DNA from: Desulfocapsa sp. | Lineage (GTDB): Bacteria; Desulfobacterota; Desulfobulbia; Desulfobulbales; Desulfocapsaceae | Length of the DNA stretch: 37,965 nt | Reading direction: 5' to 3' | Assembly (NCBI GenBank): GCA_024763035.1 | Contig: JANTGG010000014.1 | Location: forward strand, 1-37,965 | Shown here: positions 22,631 through 31,029 of the stretch, in pieces | How positions within the stretch are numbered: the first letter of the stretch is position 1 | How the letters are laid out: every line of letters starts with the position of its first letter | Program-made: the position numbers and the translations under genes | Notes under the pieces: generated by a model | Seen by the model: the letters and a program-made list of their open reading frames with translations, nothing else | What the model was told of the DNA's origin: nothing | The model's database searches: none

Positions 22631-23443
22631 CTACCGAGCCTCAAGAACAGCATCAAACTCTTTACTGATAAACTTCAGATGTTGAGTTTCCTCTTTCGCC
22701 AGATACTCAAAAAGCTGCCGACTTTCATCACTCCCGGCTTTTCGGCTGAGACGTGTGTACAGATCAAGTGCCTGGGTCTCAAGCATCATTCCCAGTTGCA
22801 GAATATCTGACAGTGTCCCGGTCTGCGATTGAAAATAGCTGAGAACCTGACTGCGGTCAAATCCGCCCTCAAGGGTTTCCACCACAGTATCAGTTGCAGT
22901 ACCTGTGGGAAACATCGCTTTCAGCTTCTCCTTGTGACCCTCTTCAAATACAGCCAGGCGACCGAGGAGTGCTTTTGCCTCAGTATCATCCACCTGCGCT
23001 TCCATTGCCAGATACAGTTGCCGCAGCCCTTCTTCCATGGCATAGCTCATCTGGAAGGCATCATCAAAATCACCGCTAACAAAATCTCCCATACCAAAAT
23101 CCTCACTGCCAACCGCCTTACCGCCATTAAAAGCGATAATACCGCCACTCATATTCTGGATATTCTCATACCCGGCAGCCAACAGTAACTGCGCAGCAGC
23201 CTTGCTGCGTACTCCGGAATGTCAGTAAACAAAGGTCGGTTTTGCAGGATCAAGTTCGGTGATTCGTTCATTGATCTCTTTTAAGGGAAGCAGCAGGGCA
23301 CCGGGCAGATGCTCCTTTTCATATTCCTTCGGCTGCCGCACATCAAGAAGCTGATAGTCGCCAGGCTGATGTTCTGCCATGAACCTGCTCACTTCAGCCG
23401 GGCTGATGTTGGCACCTGGTGTAAAAAGTGTCTTCCAATTCAT
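22631..23443 (-). CDS. Rhodanese-ferritin-like fusion selenoprotein (UGA = Sec74)
   Basis: A single frame of 270 residues interrupted by one TGA at 23222-23224. Reading through gives FVY-U-HSGVRSKAAAQ, so the TGA falls exactly on the catalytic Cys of the rhodanese loop CxxGxR; U74 is therefore very likely selenocysteine. Domains: rhodanese (about 1-105; LLDVRQPKEYEKEHLPGA upstream, GYENIQNMSGGIIAF downstream), then a ferritin-like four-helix diiron domain (about 120-270) with EEGL, EEGHKE, LETQALDLY and EETQHLK. A 7-bp hairpin starts 12 nt after the TGA (23192-23209). The start ATG overlaps the stop of the previous gene as ATGA. A conventional caller would give a 73-residue rhodanese stub and a headless ferritin. 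Likely role: sulfur/selenium transfer coupled to peroxide or oxygen chemistry (inference). Confidence 0.88.
23192..23209 (-). promoter_or_regulatory. Putative bacterial SECIS hairpin, rhodanese-ferritin gene
   Basis: On the minus strand CGCAGCA-AGGC-TGCTGCG, a perfect 7-bp stem with a tetraloop containing GG. The stem starts 12 nt and the loop about 19-22 nt after the UGA, within the distance used by SelB-dependent bacterial SECIS elements. Confidence 0.65.
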
Positions 23444-23778
23444 CCTGCAAGCTCCCTGTACATTGTTTCGTTATAGCCCACGTACACAGTCTTTCCTTTG
23501 CGAACAGTCGGTGCCCGCAGGTTACCGGTACGCCCGAGACTCACCTTCAATAATGCTTCCTGCGAAGCACTTTCAGGACTGAATTCCACGGTCTTTTTCC
23601 CCCTTCCCACATACACCTTTTCCGCCTTTTCAAAAATCTGCCAGGCATCATCCGCCTTCAGCACATTCTTTCGTGCATCAACAATTTCTGTGACACTCAC
23701 CCCTGCCTGCTCAAGAGCCTCCTGAGCCTTTGTGCAGGATTTTCAGCCCTTGCGAAAGTACATCCAGTCGATGGTCAT
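23440..23778 (-). CDS. ArsC/Spx-like thioredoxin-fold selenoprotein (UGA = Sec12)
   Basis: A 112-residue protein if the TGA at 23743-23745 is read as Sec. The N-terminus is then RKGUKSCTKAQEAL, so U12-x2-C15 replaces the CxxC of an ArsC/glutaredoxin-like fold; the C-terminal half keeps LGRTGNLRAPTVRKGKTVYVGYNE, the cis-Pro region of the ArsC family. AAAGGAG precedes the ATG at 23778, which lies 23 bp after the FAD oxidoreductase gene. Without recoding, the only open frame starts at an internal GTG (23700) and lacks the active site. A SECIS-like hairpin lies at 23701-23739. The true stop is a second TGA overlapping the next ATG (ATGA). Likely a selenol-dependent reductase; arsenate is only one of several possible substrates. 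Confidence 0.87.
23701..23739 (-). promoter_or_regulatory. Putative bacterial SECIS hairpin, ArsC-like gene
   Basis: On the minus strand the outer stem CCTGC/GCAGG encloses an inner stem GCTCA/TGAGC with loop GGAGGCTCT. The apical loop lies about 21-29 nt after the UGA, in the expected SECIS window. Confidence 0.55.
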
Positions 23779-23801
23779 ATTCTCTCCTTTCTCTCAACAT
23801 T

Positions 23802-24902
23802 TTATTGAAACGTTTTCATAAATTTTCTGTCTATCCAGTCCTTAATCTTATACGCCAGGACACCGGACATCTGAAACCATTTTTTTCGAAAAACGCCCAG
23901 AAAATTCCCCAGGTTAAAGATCAGCAGGTAGTCTCCGCCGGGATCAAAAGGCTGCAGATCCTCTCCCTGCAGGTATGCCTTCAGATTATGGAACAATACG
24001 GGATTTTCCCGAACGGCGTACACACCCACCTTGTCAAGGGGCTGCTCCAGATAATTGATACAGTCTCCCCCGCCGAAGATCTCCGGATAATCGGGGCACT
24101 GCAGATACCGATTTACGGACAGCCCCCCGTCTTCCCCGGTCTGCAACCCGGCTTCCTTAAAAAAAGATGACGGATGTACACCGGTTGCAAGAATAACAAA
24201 ATCGGCAGAAAGTTCCGCCCCAGAGGTAAAAGTCAGGTGGTTATCCGTTATGGATACAAGGTGTCCCTCTTCACGGATAGAAACCCCGTTCAGCTCAAGT
24301 ATGCGCCGACTCCTCTCTTGTATTCCCCTGGGGAACCTGCTTAAGAGGGCATTGCCGGCAAACAGAACAACATCTGCGGAATAGGGAACATCAACCAGCA
24401 GCTGCCCGAGATTCCCTGCCGTCTCCGCACCTGCAGGACCGCCACCGACCACAGCAACGGTCACCGATTGCTGCTGCGCGAGTGCGGATATTTCAGTCCG
24501 TGCCTGATACAGTCTCTCTATGGGCTTGACCGTGTATATCCTCTCCCGGCTGCCGCTGATTTCCGGAATATCAACATGACTGCCGGTGTTGAAAGAGACC
24601 ACATCATAGAACATCTTCTCACCGGACTTCAGGAACAGCTCGCGCCTGTCCGGGTCAACACCAACGACACTATCCTGAACAAACACAGCGCCCTGCGCCT
24701 CAACTTTTTGTTTCACGGCAAAACGAATATCTTCCGGCTCATAGCCACCGCCGAGCATTCCAGGTCCCATACCAGAATAATAATGGTAATCCGACGGACC
24801 GATCACTGTGACCTTATGACCAAGCTCTTTTACAACATGGATATTTGCCATACTCACCATGTGTGCGTGACCGGCTCCTGCCAGAACGAGATGTTTACCC
24901 AT
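23802..24902 (-). CDS. FAD-dependent NAD(P)H oxidoreductase, SelD N-terminal-domain-like
   Basis: 366 residues of a two-dinucleotide-fold flavoprotein related to type II NADH dehydrogenases. The FAD site is HLVLAGAGHAHM near the N-terminus, NAD(P)H binding is VAVVGGGPAGAETAGNL, and the second FAD contact is EIFGGGDCINY. The GxGHAH element and short length are those of the family found fused to the N-terminus of selenophosphate synthetase SelD or alone beside selenium genes (from memory of that family). The C-terminal WFQMSGVLAYKIKDWIDRKFM is an amphipathic tail that may touch the membrane. ATG at 24902 is chosen; an upstream TTG at 24956 would add 18 residues foreign to the fold. It leads the operon with the two selenoproteins and is a candidate electron donor for them. 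Confidence 0.82.
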   Translation of the reverse strand: MGKHLVLAGAGHAHMVSMANIHVVKELGHKVTVIGPSDYHYYSGMGPGMLGGGYEPEDIRFAVKQKVEAQGAVFVQDSVVGVDPDRRELFLKSGEKMFYDVVSFNTGSHVDIPEISGSRERIYTVKPIERLYQARTEISALAQQQSVTVAVVGGGPAGAETAGNLGQLLVDVPYSADVVLFAGNALLSRFPRGIQERSRRILELNGVSIREEGHLVSITDNHLTFTSGAELSADFVILATGVHPSSFFKEAGLQTGEDGGLSVNRYLQCPDYPEIFGGGDCINYLEQPLDKVGVYAVRENPVLFHNLKAYLQGEDLQPFDPGGDYLLIFNLGNFLGVFRKKWFQMSGVLAYKIKDWIDRKFMKTFQ

Positions 24903-25067
24903 AATTTCAAACAACAAAGAGTTAATAAATCTGACTGCCCCTCTAACCGGCTGCAACCCGCTGAAACAACCAAAGAAAGCATACCATATACTGCAGTACC
25001 CCAGAAGTAGTATACGTGCTTAAAATAAAAAAATAAATACTTATTACATCCCGGGTCCTGTTCCCCG

Positions 25068-25105
25068 GGAGCTTGTCCGAGAATAGGCGTTCTTGGACAG
25101 CCTCC
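25068..25105. repeat. REP-like palindrome, copy 2
   Basis: GGAGCTTGTCCGAGAA (25068-25083) pairs with TTCTTGGACAGCCTCC (25090-25105), a 16-bp stem with few mismatches and a short loop. It overlaps the first base of the EamA stop codon. GGAGCTTGTCC matches GGAGCTTGCCC of the palindrome at 19324-19366. No T run follows, so it is not a standard terminator. Confidence 0.55.
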
Positions 25106-26091
25106 TATTCATCCGCCGCAGACGGCACCCCCTGAACCCGCTGTACAACAAGCATTGCCAGCAACACAATACAGATGCCGGGAAGTATCTTCGCACCCGG
25201 CCAGGAGGCCCCGGACAGCAGGTCAATCAAAAGAACAAGTGCCGGATAGAGATAGGAATACGCCATCACCCGGGTAGGGCCGAGAAATAAAATTGCATAC
25301 TGGGTGATAAAAAAGGAGATGATAGTCGAGAATACGGCAAGATACCCTATCCCGAGCCACACCGTCACCGGAATCTCAGACCAGACCAGAGAAAACAGAT
25401 CCGCACCTGCAATGGGCAGCAGCCAGCATGTCCCGGTGACCATCACCCAGAACGCCATCACTGCCATCGGCTCTCCCCGATGCAGCAGGCGAATTAATGG
25501 AGTATAGAGCCCCATGCACAGACAGCCTGCAAAAAAAATAACATCGCCGTAGTTCCAGTCAAGACTTGTAAAGAGCTGCCAGTCCCCCTTAAAAACAATC
25601 CATGCTGCTCCCGGCACTCCCAGAAAAAGAGCTGTCAACCTCCCCTTTCCCAGACGTTCTTTGTTCAACACTATTGCATACAGGGCTGAAAACCCTGGAA
25701 CAAGAGTAAAGATGGCACTGGTACTCAACGCCGTTGTATAACGAAGGGAGAGAAACATACACCAGAAAAAGACCACTAAAACAACAGAAATCAGTGAATA
25801 GCGAAGGAGTGCCTTACCGGAAACAGCCAGCGTATACCTGTACCAGACAAAGGGAAGAAAAATAAGGGATGCACAAAAAAAACGGATAAGGGTGAGCGGA
25901 GCAGGAGCAAGATCGGGAGTGATGGCTGCCCCCACCGGAAAGGAACCGGAAACAAGAACAGCACACAAAAACATTAGCAGATGAACGCGCATGGGGAGGC
26001 GGGAAAACACCCGTAAAAACTTTCGGGTGTGGGCTGGGAACAAACCGTAAAAACAGAACAGGGAATCCTGAAGTGCTGCAGATGATTTCAC
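25105..26091 (-). CDS. EamA/DMT family transporter
   Basis: An inner-membrane metabolite transporter of the drug/metabolite superfamily with about ten helices in two EamA repeats. Repeat 1 contains TLIRFFCASLIFLP and ALSTSAIFTLVPGFSALYAIVLNKERLGKGR; repeat 2 contains NYGDVIFFAGCLCMGLYTPLIRL and FITQYAILFLGPTRVMAYSYLYPALVLLIDLL. Substrate cannot be told from sequence. The start is uncertain: GTG at 26091 gives 328 residues with a cytosolic extension, while ATG at 25992 would begin just before the first membrane helix; neither has a strong ribosome site. It lies 45 bp after the zinc-ribbon membrane protein gene. Confidence 0.85.
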   Translation of the reverse strand: MKSSAALQDSLFCFYGLFPAHTRKFLRVFSRLPMRVHLLMFLCAVLVSGSFPVGAAITPDLAPAPLTLIRFFCASLIFLPFVWYRYTLAVSGKALLRYSLISVVLVVFFWCMFLSLRYTTALSTSAIFTLVPGFSALYAIVLNKERLGKGRLTALFLGVPGAAWIVFKGDWQLFTSLDWNYGDVIFFAGCLCMGLYTPLIRLLHRGEPMAVMAFWVMVTGTCWLLPIAGADLFSLVWSEIPVTVWLGIGYLAVFSTIISFFITQYAILFLGPTRVMAYSYLYPALVLLIDLLSGASWPGAKILPGICIVLLAMLVVQRVQGVPSAADE

Positions 26092-26136
26092 AGCTTCAAA
26101 ATTCCCCGTTAAGCGTTCAGGCGTTATCCTGCAGTT

Positions 26137-27888
26137 TTATTCTTCCCTCTCCTCCATCTCATCGCCGGCAGCATCCTCTTCCTCATCAGAAGAAACAAAC
26201 AGATACCGGTACAAAACACCCAGAGCGACAAAGAACATTGGAATAGTCCAGATCAGACCAATTCCTGCAGGGATCATGGAAACAGCATAAATAAGCATCA
26301 TCAGCAGATAGACGCCAAACACTGTCCACCACTTTTTATGAATGGCTTTGCGGGACGCTTCAAGCGCCTGCCACGGCCCGTAGCCCTTTTCAAGGATAAG
26401 GGGAAGGGTAAGGGCGTACCCGACTGTCAGATAAATTCCCGGCAGCACAAGGAGCACGAAACCGATACCAACAAGAATAAACTGCAGAATCATGGCAATG
26501 GCAATGCTGAATACCTTAGGCAATCCTGCAAAAACCATCTTCCAGCTCACCCGTTGATTCTGGGCTCTGCGTACGCCGATAAGCATAATACCGGCAGTAA
26601 ATACCATGGACAGCAGACTACTGACAACCTGTACCCCTACATTCAGCCCAACCGCCGATCCGGCGCCAAACATTGCTGCAGGATCAGTACTGATAGTTCC
26701 TCCACTTAATGCCATCACGGCACCAAATGTCAGGCCAAACAGGAGGAGATACATCACGATCATACCACCCCATACAGCCCCTTTAGCTCCTTTGGTCTTC
26801 TGCCACGCCTCTTTCAGTACATCGCCAACGCTGAAGTCAGCTCCCGGCAAAATCTCATCAGTTTCCCTTTCAACAGACTCACCATCGTCGCCATCAACAA
26901 CTTCCACAGCTTCAGGCTGGCAGACGCCGCAAAACAGCTTACCTCCGATATTCTGCAGAAAATCCGGATGAAACTTTTCACCGCATTCAGAACACGGCTT
27001 TACGGGCTGACCATTTTCGTCAAATTCCGTCTCTTCGGTATCAGCCTCTTCCTCATCCTTCCCACTCATGACAGCGGTGGCTGCAACGGCGGTGGCTGCG
27101 GCTTCTGCAAGACCGGCATCACTGTCATTGATGTCTGAAAGACCAGAAACACCATCATCTGCCTCTTCATCGTCTTCAGATATACAAAGGGCACAAAAAC
27201 GTTTCGAGCCAACCTCTTCGAGGAGGTCGGGATTCAATGATTCACCACATTTATCACAGGCCACAAGCTCCACCTGCTCATCGGAATCATCAGTATCTGC
27301 CGGAATCTCATCAATTTCAGGAGTATCGTCTTCTAAGTCTTCAAGCTCGGCAGACGGCATCTCCGCAGCATCTTCCTCCGCCGTTTCCAGCGACTCCTCT
27401 TCGGACTCGGGCTCACAGAGACTGCAGTACAGTTTGGAATCAATCTCCACCAAAAAGCTTTCAGCAAAAGCAAGACCGCAAACCGAGCAATTTTTCAGCT
27501 CACCCTCGTCGGCACTTTCGTCTTCAATTTCCCGGTCATCGTCATCCGCAGAAGCTTCGGACTCGTCAATGGAAGACTCCTCGTCTTCGCTGACAGCGAC
27601 GTCTTCAGTTTCCTCTCCCACCTCAGCATCATCAGCAGAGACCTCATCAACAGCTGCCCTCTCCTCAGCTTCCCGCCGAGCCTCTTCCACCAATGTGTCA
27701 GCGGCAGGGGTCTCGGGTTCTTCAACAGGTGCAACCTCCCGGCTCACTGCTGCTGCAAGTGCTGCTTCAGGCAGCAGTTCCTCGGGAACCAGAAAAACCC
27801 TGGTGCATTTCGGACATTTCAGTTTCTTGCCGGCGAGTTCGTCATCCACCGAGCCGTGCACCCCGCAATGGGGACAATCAATCTTCAT
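26137..27888 (-). CDS. Multi-zinc-ribbon, acidic, multi-helix membrane protein
   Basis: A modular 583-residue protein of unknown function. It starts with an MJ0042-type zinc finger (C5-x2-C8, C25-x2-C28). Three more zinc modules follow near residues 134-158, 211-235 and 299-323, each of the form CxxC, 17-18 residues, CxxC, with a shared KLYC/KRFC/KLFC core. They are separated by very acidic spacers rich in Asp and Glu (about 80-130, 160-205, 236-290). The C-terminal 220 residues hold about six membrane helices resembling DUF975-like domains. The ATG at 27888 follows TGGAGG with 6-nt spacing; a TTG two codons earlier is not the start. Only the final finger-plus-membrane layout is familiar; the triplicated modules look like internal duplication. 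Confidence 0.75.
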   Translation of the reverse strand: MKIDCPHCGVHGSVDDELAGKKLKCPKCTRVFLVPEELLPEAALAAAVSREVAPVEEPETPAADTLVEEARREAEERAAVDEVSADDAEVGEETEDVAVSEDEESSIDESEASADDDDREIEDESADEGELKNCSVCGLAFAESFLVEIDSKLYCSLCEPESEEESLETAEEDAAEMPSAELEDLEDDTPEIDEIPADTDDSDEQVELVACDKCGESLNPDLLEEVGSKRFCALCISEDDEEADDGVSGLSDINDSDAGLAEAAATAVAATAVMSGKDEEEADTEETEFDENGQPVKPCSECGEKFHPDFLQNIGGKLFCGVCQPEAVEVVDGDDGESVERETDEILPGADFSVGDVLKEAWQKTKGAKGAVWGGMIVMYLLLFGLTFGAVMALSGGTISTDPAAMFGAGSAVGLNVGVQVVSSLLSMVFTAGIMLIGVRRAQNQRVSWKMVFAGLPKVFSIAIAMILQFILVGIGFVLLVLPGIYLTVGYALTLPLILEKGYGPWQALEASRKAIHKKWWTVFGVYLLMMLIYAVSMIPAGIGLIWTIPMFFVALGVLYRYLFVSSDEEEDAAGDEMEEREE

Positions 27889-28064
27889 GTACAACCTCCA
27901 ATCGTCTTATATCTTTCACGTCTCCCATGTCTATTCTAGGAAACAAAATCCAAAACAGGTATGATGGTAAAGTGTAGTACAAAACCGTATCGAAAATACA
28001 GGAAAAACACTATCTCACGTATTTTTTTATCTTTTTGGGGGAAATCATCGTAAAAGGTACAGCA

Positions 28065-28547
28065 ATGAAAACCATTCTGATCGCAGCCATGGCAGGCAAC
28101 AGAGTTATAGGCAGAGACAACTGTATCCCCTGGCATATCCCGGAAGAGATCCACCATTTCAAAGCAACAACCATCGGGCATGCTGTTGTCATGGGTAGAA
28201 AAACATTTGAATCCATTGGCAGACCGCTCCCCAGACGTTTCAATGTGGTGCTCAGCAGACAGAGCAACGCCCGCTTCCCGGGATGCACCGCAGCAGACAG
28301 CCTGGAAAGGGCAATAAACCTGTGCCGCACACAGAAGAAAGTTTTTATCATCGGGGGGGAATCACTCTACCGGGAAGCCATGCTGACAGCAGATACCATA
28401 CTGCTCTCTGTGCTGGATCGAAACTATGAAGGAGACATCTTCTTTCCGGAAATCCCTAAAACCCTCTTTGAGCTGACAGCAAAAAAACAGGTACACGGCA
28501 AACAGACCTTTTCCATCCACCGTTATCAGCGCAGGAAAAACGTATGA
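28065..28547 (+). CDS. folA: Dihydrofolate reductase
   Basis: Reduces dihydrofolate to tetrahydrofolate with NADPH. The 160-residue protein has the whole fold in order: MKTILIAAMAGNRVIGRDNCIPWHIPEE (substrate loop; acidic catalytic residue in the helix after WHIPEE), VVMGRKTFESIGRPLPRR (NADPH binding), and FIIGGESLYREAM. The frame is open upstream to a TTG at 28035, but ATG at 28065 behind AAAGG gives the standard N-terminus. The last 4 bp overlap the start of hrpB (ATGA), so the two are translationally coupled. Confidence 0.96.
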   Translation: MKTILIAAMAGNRVIGRDNCIPWHIPEEIHHFKATTIGHAVVMGRKTFESIGRPLPRRFNVVLSRQSNARFPGCTAADSLERAINLCRTQKKVFIIGGESLYREAMLTADTILLSVLDRNYEGDIFFPEIPKTLFELTAKKQVHGKQTFSIHRYQRRKNV

Positions 28548-31021
28548 AAGCCGGCAGCCTCCCGGTTCTGACAATCCTTCCGCAACTGCGGGCAAGTCTC
28601 GCCACAGCTCATGTTATCCTTGCTGCCCCGCCCGGATCCGGGAAAACAACGGCGGTTCCTCCGGCACTGCTTGCCGAGGAGTGGCTCAAGAAAAAGAAGA
28701 TTCTTCTTCTCGAACCCAGACGTCTGGCAGCCCGTACCGCCGCAAGACGAATGAGTTTTCTGTGTAGTGAAGCTGTGGGAGAAACCATCGGCTATCGTAC
28801 CCGCATGGACAGCAGAGTGTCCTCCCTGACCAGGATAGAGGTGATCACCGAAGGGGTCCTTATCCGTAAACTGCAAAGTGATCCCGAACTGCAGGAAGTC
28901 GGGCTGGTTATTTTTGATGAGTTCCACGAACGAACACTTTCTGCAGACCTTGGTCTTGCCCTTTGCCTCGATCTCTGTCAGCTGCGTCCCGACCTGCGAC
29001 TGCTCGTCATGTCTGCCACCCTCGACAGCCGGGACCTCAGCACCGTCATGAACGACGCCGCCGTTATCCATGCCTCGGGAACACAGTATCCGGTGCAGGT
29101 GCACCACAGCCATCCGATCACCGATCCATTTTCCATCGCCCGTATTACCGCAAATGCTGTTCTCCATATCATAGAAGAAGAAGGGGGTGATCTCCTGGTT
29201 TTTCTCCCCGGTGTCGGTGAAATCAAAGCCTGTCAAAGAATCCTGACGCAACACAACTGCCCCTGCTCCGTACTGCCGCTGTATGGAAATCTAAGTGTTC
29301 GCGACCAGGATCATGCCATCACCCCTGTGAAAGGCGGCAAACGGCGCATTATTCTCTCCACTCCCATTGCCGAAACCTCCCTTACCATAGAAGGAATTGC
29401 TATTGTTGTGGACAGCGGTTTTGCCAGACGTCCTCGATTTAATCCGGCAACCGGTCTGAACCGGTTACAGACGGTCAGGATCTCCAAAGCATCTGCAAAA
29501 CAACGGACGGGACGGGCAGGCAGGCTTGCTCCCGGCATCTGTTACCGGCTGTGGGACAAGCACACGGAACATTCACAGCTGGATTTCACTCCACCTGAGA
29601 TCACCCTTTCCGACCTTTCTTCACTTGTCCTTGAACTTGCTCTCTGGGGAGTAACCGATGCAAAACAGATGCAATGGCTGACCTCTCCACCGCCTGGAAA
29701 CTGGAAACGGGCACAAAATCTCCTGAAAAGTCTTTCAGCCATTGACGTGAAAGGAAAAATCACCAACACCGGGCGCAGGCTGGCAGAACTCCCCATGCAT
29801 CCCCGCCTTGCCTCCATGCTGCTGCTGGCCAAAAAACAAAATCTACTCGCCACCGCCTGTATTCTTGCGGCAATCTTATCAGAACGTGACCTCTTTGCAA
29901 ATCGACGGGACTGTACAGATATTGGCGAGCGGCTAAAACTGTTCACCACAAAGAACCGCAGCAGACAAATAGATCATGGTCTCCACAAACGCATTGGAGA
30001 GCAGGCACGGTTATGGCAGAAAAAGCTTGGCTGTCCTCCCGGAGAACCTGTTGTCCCGGAAGAGTGTGGGCAGCTGCTGATCGCAGCCTTTCCTGAACGC
30101 ATCGGTGTTTTACGGAATGGCAGCAGAGACCGCTATCTCATGGCGAACGGACGGGCAGCCCTGCTGCCGCCGGGCGACCTCCTCGGCGGCACAGCTCTGC
30201 TGATTTTCCCCAAACTTGATGCAGGAAAAAAAGAGAGTAGAGTCTACCTGGCAGCAGACATTACACTTGGCGATTTGCGGAACAACTATCCGCATCTCCT
30301 CAAATACAGAGAAGATTTGTGCTGGAACGACTCCGGCTCTCATATCAGCATGCGGCACAACTGCTACCTTGGTAAGGCAGTTGTGAAAAGCAGCCCCTTA
30401 CAGAACGTTAACGAAGATGCTCTGCTCGATATGTTCCTGACAGGAATACAAAAAAAAGGACCGGGATGTCTGCCATGGAGCAGGGATGCGGAAACGTATA
30501 GAAAACGCGTGGAATCATTGAACCGCTGGGGAATTGTCAATCTCCCGGACCTCAGTATGAATGCCCTGTTCAGCGATCTGCAATGGCTTGCCCCCTACTG
30601 CACAAAGATGAGTCGGCTCTCCCAGCTGAACCAGCTCAATATTCACTCCATCCTCCTCTCCCTGCTCAGCTGGCAACAGCAGCAGCAAGTGGAACGAATG
30701 GCACCGGAACGATTACAGGTAGCATCCGGTTCCCGTATCCGACTGGACTACAGACCCGGTCAGCCACCGGTGCTGGCAGTACGCCTGCAGGAGCTCTTCG
30801 GTCACACTGAAACGCCGACGGTCTGTGATGGACGCATTCCGGTACTCCTCCACCTTCTGTCTCCTGCCGGGCGCCCCATGCAGGTCACCGACGACCTGCA
30901 CTCTTTTTGGAAAACCACCTACAGCGAAATAAAAAAAGAACTGAAAGGACGTTACCCCAAACATCACTGGCCGGACGATCCACTGCTTGCCCGAGCAACA
31001 TCACGGTGTAAACCACGATAA
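28544..31021 (+). CDS. hrpB: ATP-dependent helicase HrpB
   Basis: A DEAH-type RNA helicase of 825 residues, the normal HrpB length. Motif I APPGSGKTT (29-37), motif II DEFH (125-128), motif III SAT (157-159), then the second RecA domain with ILSTPIAETSLTIEGI and QRTGRAGRLAPG. The winged-helix/ratchet region (ALWGVTDAKQMQWLTSPP) and the long C-terminal HrpB-specific domain are present to the final residues. Cellular role is poorly defined in most bacteria. It starts inside folA's stop codon and ends 8 bp from the convergent ABC-F gene, so transcripts from the two strands must overlap or stop within coding DNA. Confidence 0.95.
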   Translation: MKAGSLPVLTILPQLRASLATAHVILAAPPGSGKTTAVPPALLAEEWLKKKKILLLEPRRLAARTAARRMSFLCSEAVGETIGYRTRMDSRVSSLTRIEVITEGVLIRKLQSDPELQEVGLVIFDEFHERTLSADLGLALCLDLCQLRPDLRLLVMSATLDSRDLSTVMNDAAVIHASGTQYPVQVHHSHPITDPFSIARITANAVLHIIEEEGGDLLVFLPGVGEIKACQRILTQHNCPCSVLPLYGNLSVRDQDHAITPVKGGKRRIILSTPIAETSLTIEGIAIVVDSGFARRPRFNPATGLNRLQTVRISKASAKQRTGRAGRLAPGICYRLWDKHTEHSQLDFTPPEITLSDLSSLVLELALWGVTDAKQMQWLTSPPPGNWKRAQNLLKSLSAIDVKGKITNTGRRLAELPMHPRLASMLLLAKKQNLLATACILAAILSERDLFANRRDCTDIGERLKLFTTKNRSRQIDHGLHKRIGEQARLWQKKLGCPPGEPVVPEECGQLLIAAFPERIGVLRNGSRDRYLMANGRAALLPPGDLLGGTALLIFPKLDAGKKESRVYLAADITLGDLRNNYPHLLKYREDLCWNDSGSHISMRHNCYLGKAVVKSSPLQNVNEDALLDMFLTGIQKKGPGCLPWSRDAETYRKRVESLNRWGIVNLPDLSMNALFSDLQWLAPYCTKMSRLSQLNQLNIHSILLSLLSWQQQQQVERMAPERLQVASGSRIRLDYRPGQPPVLAVRLQELFGHTETPTVCDGRIPVLLHLLSPAGRPMQVTDDLHSFWKTTYSEIKKELKGRYPKHHWPDDPLLARATSRCKPR

Positions 31022-31029
31022 AATCTGTT

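Noticed and set aside
23222-23443. A stand-alone 73-residue rhodanese and a separate ferritin-like gene beginning at TTG 23182
   Set aside because: Both are fragments of one frame broken only by the TGA at the catalytic Cys position. The second fragment has no ribosome site and its start lies in the middle of the rhodanese fold.
23440-23700. A stand-alone 86-residue protein starting at GTG 23700
   Set aside because: It lacks a ribosome site and the active-site half of the ArsC-like fold; the recoded start at 23778 has AAAGGAG and restores the whole domain.
27068-27964. A 298-codon plus-strand Ser-rich frame
   Set aside because: It is antisense to the acidic spacers of the zinc-ribbon membrane protein; GA-rich Asp/Glu codons read in reverse as Ser, which explains its composition.
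31022-31029. A terminator between the convergent hrpB and ABC-F genes
   Set aside because: Only 8 bp separate the stop codons and I saw no hairpin with a T run nearby.
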